From NCBI GenBank assembly GCA_022745215.1, contig JAIIWC010000010.1, positions 1 to 35,115 of the forward strand: a DNA stretch of 35,115 nucleotides. Direction: 5' to 3'. A program made the translations under genes and the position numbers. This document shows, one piece after another, positions 31,918-35,115 of the stretch (its first letter is position 1; each line of letters opens with the position of its first letter). The notes beneath the pieces were generated by a model, which saw only the letters and a program-made list of their open reading frames with translations, was not told the DNA's origin and did no database searches. Source of the DNA: Collinsella sp. (lineage in GTDB: Bacteria > Actinomycetota > Coriobacteriia > Coriobacteriales > Coriobacteriaceae).

Positions 31918-32304
31918 TTATACCCCATCACTAGATGGCTGGACAGGCAAATCGTCGGGGGTTTCGATCTCGATGCTCGCGATATCGAGCTCGCGGCCGT
32001 GCAGCAGGCGCACGTTGGCGCCGCCGCACTGGGGGCAACGACAATGAAAGCGGTCGTGATCGAATACCTCGCCGCAGTCCAGGCACTCGCTTTGCGGATG
32101 AATCTCCTCCACGGCGAGCTCGCAGCCCTTCGTGAGCGGATCCTCGTCGCGAAACGTCTCCCAGGCAAAGTCGAGCGCCTCGCGCACGACCTCGGTCATA
32201 TCCCCGATGCGCAGCGTTACCAAAACGGCGCGCGAGGCCCCCGCCCCACGCGCCGCGCGAATCACTGTATCGAGTATGCCGTTGACAATGCCAACCTCGT
32301 GCAT
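31918..32304 (-). CDS. hypA: Hydrogenase nickel metallochaperone HypA
   Basis: 128-residue cytoplasmic nickel chaperone. It starts MHE with the nickel ligand His2 and has the structural zinc site C74xxC77 and C90xxC93, with an extra Cys88. It hands nickel to hydrogenase with HypB. GAGGAG, lying in the end of tatC, is 9 bases upstream of the ATG. The tatC stop is only 6 bp away, so tatA, tatC, hypA and hypB are probably one transcript. An extended C-terminus (DDLPVQPSSDGV) follows the domain. Confidence 0.94.
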   Translation of the reverse strand: MHEVGIVNGILDTVIRAARGAGASRAVLVTLRIGDMTEVVREALDFAWETFRDEDPLTKGCELAVEEIHPQSECLDCGEVFDHDRFHCRCPQCGGANVRLLHGRELDIASIEIETPDDLPVQPSSDGV

Positions 32305-32310
32305 ACCGAT

Positions 32311-33093
32311 TTACTCCTCGTCGTCCGAGAACAGGTCCAGACGGCTCACGAACAGGCCCTCCTTGCCCTCGCGCGCGGTGATGACCACGCGGGCGACGGC
32401 GAGCGAGATCTCGTAGAGCGAGAGCAGGGCGCCGTACATAAGGCCCAGGGTGACGGGCGAGCCGTCGGGCGTGATCACGGCCGAAGCCACGAGCAGGCCC
32501 ACGTACACATAGCGCCAAGCGCTGCGGAAGGCGGCGTAGGACACGATGTGGAAAACGGACAGGTAAAAGATGATGAGCGGAAGCTCGAACGCCACGCCAA
32601 AGCCGATCATAAAGAGCAACTCCATGTTGACGTAGTTCTCCAGGTCGGGCAGCGCGGTGGCGACGGCCGAGGTCTCGCCGATGAGCCACTCAAAGCCGGC
32701 CGGAATAATGATGAAGTAGCAGAAGATGGCGCCCAGGAAGAAGAGCAGCGTCGAGGCGAGCACCGTGGGCACGACCCACTTGCGCTCGTTGGGGCGCAGT
32801 GCCGGCAGGAAAAATGCCAGAATCTGCCAGATGATCATGGGTGTGCACATAACCACCGCCATCTTGATGGCCAGCGAGAAGCGCAGGCCAAAGCCGCCGA
32901 GCGTGGTGGTGATGTAGAACTTACCGTCCGGCACAAAGGAGCGGATGGGATCTTCCAAGATATCGAGCACCACGGGCGTGGCGAAGTACAGCACGATAGC
33001 GGCGGCAAACACCGACACGACCACGATGGTCAGACGGCGACGGAGCTCTCCCAGGTGATCGAAGAGCGGCATGCGCGCGGGTCCGATAGGCAT
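32311..33093 (-). CDS. tatC: Sec-independent protein translocase TatC
   Basis: 260-residue membrane protein with six transmembrane helices, the receptor for twin-arginine signal peptides. The N-terminal signature MPLFDHLGELRRRL (residues 8-21) and FFLPALRPNERKW in a cytoplasmic loop are typical. Its ATG overlaps the tatA stop by one base (TAATG), which indicates translational coupling. A second ATG at codon 8 is possible as start. It precedes hypA closely. Confidence 0.95.
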   Translation of the reverse strand: MPIGPARMPLFDHLGELRRRLTIVVVSVFAAAIVLYFATPVVLDILEDPIRSFVPDGKFYITTTLGGFGLRFSLAIKMAVVMCTPMIIWQILAFFLPALRPNERKWVVPTVLASTLLFFLGAIFCYFIIIPAGFEWLIGETSAVATALPDLENYVNMELLFMIGFGVAFELPLIIFYLSVFHIVSYAAFRSAWRYVYVGLLVASAVITPDGSPVTLGLMYGALLSLYEISLAVARVVITAREGKEGLFVSRLDLFSDDEE

Positions 33094-33668
33094 TACTCAT
33101 CGCCTCCCTTCGGGGCGTCGGCGGCAGCGGCCTCGTCTTCGGCCTCGAGCTCGCGGGCGAGCTGGTCGACGACGGCCTTGCGCTTGCGGGGACGACGGGC
33201 ATAGAGGTCGGCCGTCGTGGGCTCTGCCGGCTCGGGCTCGGGTTCCGGGTCTGCAGTGGAAGCGGACTCGGCAGCGTCAGCCTCGGACTCGGCGGCGGGC
33301 TCGGCGCCCTCGGCCTCAGGCTCCTCGGCGGCACCTTCGCTTGCGGCCTTCTCGGCAGCAAGACGGGCGCGACGCTCGGCAAAGGTCTCCTTCTTTGCGG
33401 GCGCAGCCGTCTCGACAGCATCCTCGTCCGCATCGGAATCATCGTCGACAGCAGCGGCCTTCTTGGGCTTGACCGGTGCCGAGGCAGCCTCGCTCACCGG
33501 GTCGATAATCTCGGACTGGACAACCGCCGTCATCTTTTCCTGCGTCTCGCGGAACTGACGGATGGCACGGCCGATCGTGCGGCCCATCTGCGGGAGCTTA
33601 TCCGGGCCAAACAGCAAAAAGCCGAAGACCACGATGATCGCGAGCTCACCCTCTCCAATACCAAACAC
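33093..33668 (-). CDS. tatA: Sec-independent translocase TatA/TatB protein
   Basis: 191-residue membrane protein. An N-terminal hydrophobic helix (MFGIGEGELAIIVVFGFLLF) leads through the FGPDKLPQMGR hinge into an amphipathic helix, then a long acidic tail rich in Ala, Pro and Glu with some basic RRAR blocks. The GTG at 33668 is chosen because GGAGG lies 7 bases upstream and the helix then starts at residue 1. Length and hinge fit TatB as well as TatA; with only one such gene here it may serve both roles. It is translationally coupled to tatC. Confidence 0.88.
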   Translation of the reverse strand: MFGIGEGELAIIVVFGFLLFGPDKLPQMGRTIGRAIRQFRETQEKMTAVVQSEIIDPVSEAASAPVKPKKAAAVDDDSDADEDAVETAAPAKKETFAERRARLAAEKAASEGAAEEPEAEGAEPAAESEADAAESASTADPEPEPEPAEPTTADLYARRPRKRKAVVDQLARELEAEDEAAAADAPKGGDE

Positions 33669-33750
33669 ACATACCTCCAAGGCTCGATGTGAGTCGAGCC
33701 CGCACCGCGCCATTCGGCCGGAACTCGTCTATTCATTCGGTCAAGTATAG

Positions 33751-33778
33751 CGCCCGGACGCCAAAACGTCCGAGCGCA
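33751..33778 (-). other. Hairpin between the STAS and tatA genes
   Basis: GCGCCCGGACG (33751-33761) pairs with CGTCCGAGCGC (33768-33778), one mismatch, CCAAAA loop. On the minus strand it lies past the STAS gene and is followed by TATACTTGACC rather than a T-run. It may be a weak terminator next to a possible tat promoter element. Confidence 0.45.
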
Positions 33779-33823
33779 TCACAAACATATGCCAAACGGC
33801 ACGGCCCTTTTTGGGGCGAAAGC

Positions 33824-34138
33824 TTATGCCGCGGTGATCGAAATCTCCTGGTCGACGCCCAGCAGCTGAACCACGCGCATCACCGGGGACTGCACGTTGA
33901 CGCAGCTAAAGCGCTTGCCGTGATCGGCCGCGTGGTGCGCGGCGCCCACGAGCACGCCAATACCCGTCGAGTCGATATAGCTTACCTGGGCAAAATCGAG
34001 CTCAACGGCCTCGGTGGGCTGCTCGAGCGCCAGGTCGATGGCGTTGCGCAGGCTGTCGGCGTTAGAGATATCGATCTCGCCGGTCACCTTAATGGTGTAG
34101 AGCTCCGGCGTGGGGTTGGTAGAAATACTCAAATCCAT
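33824..34138 (-). CDS. STAS-domain anti-sigma factor antagonist
   Basis: 104-residue cytoplasmic protein, a single STAS domain like SpoIIAA and RsbV. These bind an anti-sigma kinase and are switched off by phosphorylation of a serine, here probably Ser57 in YIDSTGIGVLV. TGEIDIS near residue 20 also fits. AGGAG lies 7 bases before the ATG. Neither a partner kinase nor a sigma factor gene adjoins it, so its pathway is unknown. The aminotransferase gene ends 51 bp upstream. Confidence 0.88.
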   Translation of the reverse strand: MDLSISTNPTPELYTIKVTGEIDISNADSLRNAIDLALEQPTEAVELDFAQVSYIDSTGIGVLVGAAHHAADHGKRFSCVNVQSPVMRVVQLLGVDQEISITAA

Positions 34139-34189
34139 GTATACGCTCCTTTGTGTATTGAAAGTGCGGACAGTGCGTAGTCGCGCGTG

Positions 34190-35115
34190 CTAGGCGCGCT
34201 CGGCGCGTGCCAGCTCGGCAGCAACGAGTTTGACGGCCAGCACCAGCACGTCGAGCGCGGCCTCCAGATCCTCGACCGTGGGATAGCTCGGCGCGATGCG
34301 GATGTTGGTGTCGCGCGGGTCCTTGCCGTAGGGCCAGGTAGCACCGGCCGGCGTGAGCTTAACGCCCAGCTCGGCGCAAAGCGCGGCGACCTTTTGGGCC
34401 GAGCCCTCGGGACCGTCGAAGCTCACAAAGTAACCACCGCGAGGGTGCGTCCAGGTGGCACAGCCCGTGTCGCCCAGGCCCTCGGTGAGCTTGCGCTCGA
34501 CGGCCTCAAAGCGCGGGCGCAGGAACTCGGCGTGCTTCTTCATGTGCTCCTTAACCGCCTCGAGGGTAGGAAGGAAGCGCACGTGGCGCAGCTGGTTGAG
34601 CTTGTCGGCACTGATCAGGCCGGCCTTCAGACGCTTAGAGAACTCGGCGATCACAGCGGGGCTCGCGCCGATAAAGCCGATGCCAGCGCCCGGGAAGGTA
34701 ATCTTGGACGTCGAGGCGAATGCCACCACGCGGTCCTCGGTGCCCGCGGCGCGGGCGAGGTCGAAGATGTTGGCGAGCTCGTCGGTCTCGTCGTACAGGT
34801 CGTGCACGCAGTAGGCGTTGTCCCAGAAGATGCGGAAATCGGGCGCGGCCGTGGGCATCTCGACTAGGCGGCGCACGGTGTCCTCGCTAAAGGTAATGCC
34901 CGTGGGGTTGGAGTACTTGGGCACACACCAGATGCCCTTGATGGAATCGTCAGCGGCAACGAGACGCTCGATCTCGTCCATGTCGGGGCCGTTGTCGGTC
35001 ATCGCGACGGGGACGTTCTCGATGCCCAGGTCGGCAGTGATGCCAAAGTGGCGGTCGTAGCCGGGAACGGGGCACAGGAACTTGACCTTCTTGCCGTCGT
35101 GGGCGGCCTCGTAGG
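34190..35115 (-). CDS. PLP-dependent aminotransferase, 5' end outside the window
   Basis: The C-terminal 308 residues of a fold-type I aminotransferase; the coding sequence runs off the window at 35115. Visible motifs are FLCPVPGYDRHFGI, VPKYSNPTG, the cofactor-contact Asp in WDNAY, the PLP lysine in STSKITFPGAG, and a substrate-carboxylate Arg in TNIRIAPSYP. The SNPTG and SKITFPGAG forms recall the aspartate aminotransferase family that includes the Corynebacterium enzyme (PF12897 type). Substrate is inferred only. Confidence 0.85.
   Translation of the reverse strand, partial: YEAAHDGKKVKFLCPVPGYDRHFGITADLGIENVPVAMTDNGPDMDEIERLVAADDSIKGIWCVPKYSNPTGITFSEDTVRRLVEMPTAAPDFRIFWDNAYCVHDLYDETDELANIFDLARAAGTEDRVVAFASTSKITFPGAGIGFIGASPAVIAEFSKRLKAGLISADKLNQLRHVRFLPTLEAVKEHMKKHAEFLRPRFEAVERKLTEGLGDTGCATWTHPRGGYFVSFDGPEGSAQKVAALCAELGVKLTPAGATWPYGKDPRDTNIRIAPSYPTVEDLEAALDVLVLAVKLVAAELARAERA

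Noticed and set aside
1..35115. Prophage, insertion sequence or integrase genes
   Set aside because: No transposase, recombinase, capsid or terminase gene is seen; the only candidate mobile traces are the non-coding inverted-repeat elements.

Overview
This window looks like a chromosomal segment of a high-GC Gram-positive anaerobe of the Coriobacteriia, most likely Collinsella or a close relative. The reasons are strong GC bias at third codon positions, a sugar lifestyle built on the phosphotransferase system (PTS), a RicT/PSP1 protein next to tmk and holB, a topoisomerase I with a lysine/alanine-rich tail, a nuclease-like family that I associate with Coriobacteriia from memory, and many palindromic intergenic elements. 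The genus is an inference; nothing in the window proves it.

Layout. (1) 1-3465: a lactose operon under a perfect 18-bp LacI-type palindrome, with a lactose PTS EIICB and 6-phospho-beta-galactosidase, closed by a terminator. (2) 3488-5246: a lower-GC island with three tandem ~80-bp hairpin repeats, a large palindromic operator, an autoinhibited Fic protein with a C-terminal winged helix, and a cluster of TGACGCGCAAA motifs. (3) 5291-7378: a DeoR repressor divergent from aldose 1-epimerase. (4) 7423-8392: an inverted-repeat element, an orphan mannose-type EIIB-like protein whose phosphorylatable His is replaced by Tyr, and tRNA-Thr(CGT). (5) 8567-13284: an amino-sugar cluster on the minus strand: N-acetylglucosamine PTS, GntR/NagR-type repressor, NagA and YhcH. 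The repressor and PTS promoters share a CTGGT...AACCAA-type motif.

(6) 13361-21634: minus-strand housekeeping and metabolic genes: a membrane-anchored SurA-like protein, then a compact run of hydroxyacid dehydrogenase with a His/Cys-rich tail, a small membrane protein, a HEAT-repeat protein and NAD-type isocitrate dehydrogenase. Upstream of that run are DegV, long-form ribosome hibernation factor and a solute-binding lipoprotein. (7) 21670-27206: a nuclease-like protein of unknown role, ComF, RicT with an unusual long tail, DNA polymerase III delta prime and thymidylate kinase. (8) 27297-28553: a zinc-ribbon membrane protein bracketed by double stem-loop elements. (9) 28580-35115: topoisomerase I, HypB, HypA, TatC and TatA/B in one tight run (apart from topA), a STAS-domain protein and a truncated aminotransferase.

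How the parts fit: lactose enters as lactose-6-phosphate and is cut by LacG; the mutarotase interconverts aldose anomers; GlcNAc enters as GlcNAc-6-phosphate and is deacetylated by NagA. HypA/HypB load nickel into an enzyme encoded elsewhere, and the adjacent Tat genes could export it. The least explained parts are the intergenic repeats, the Fic island, the His-less EIIB, the nuclease-like protein, the extended RicT and the hairpin that hides the comF ribosome-binding site.
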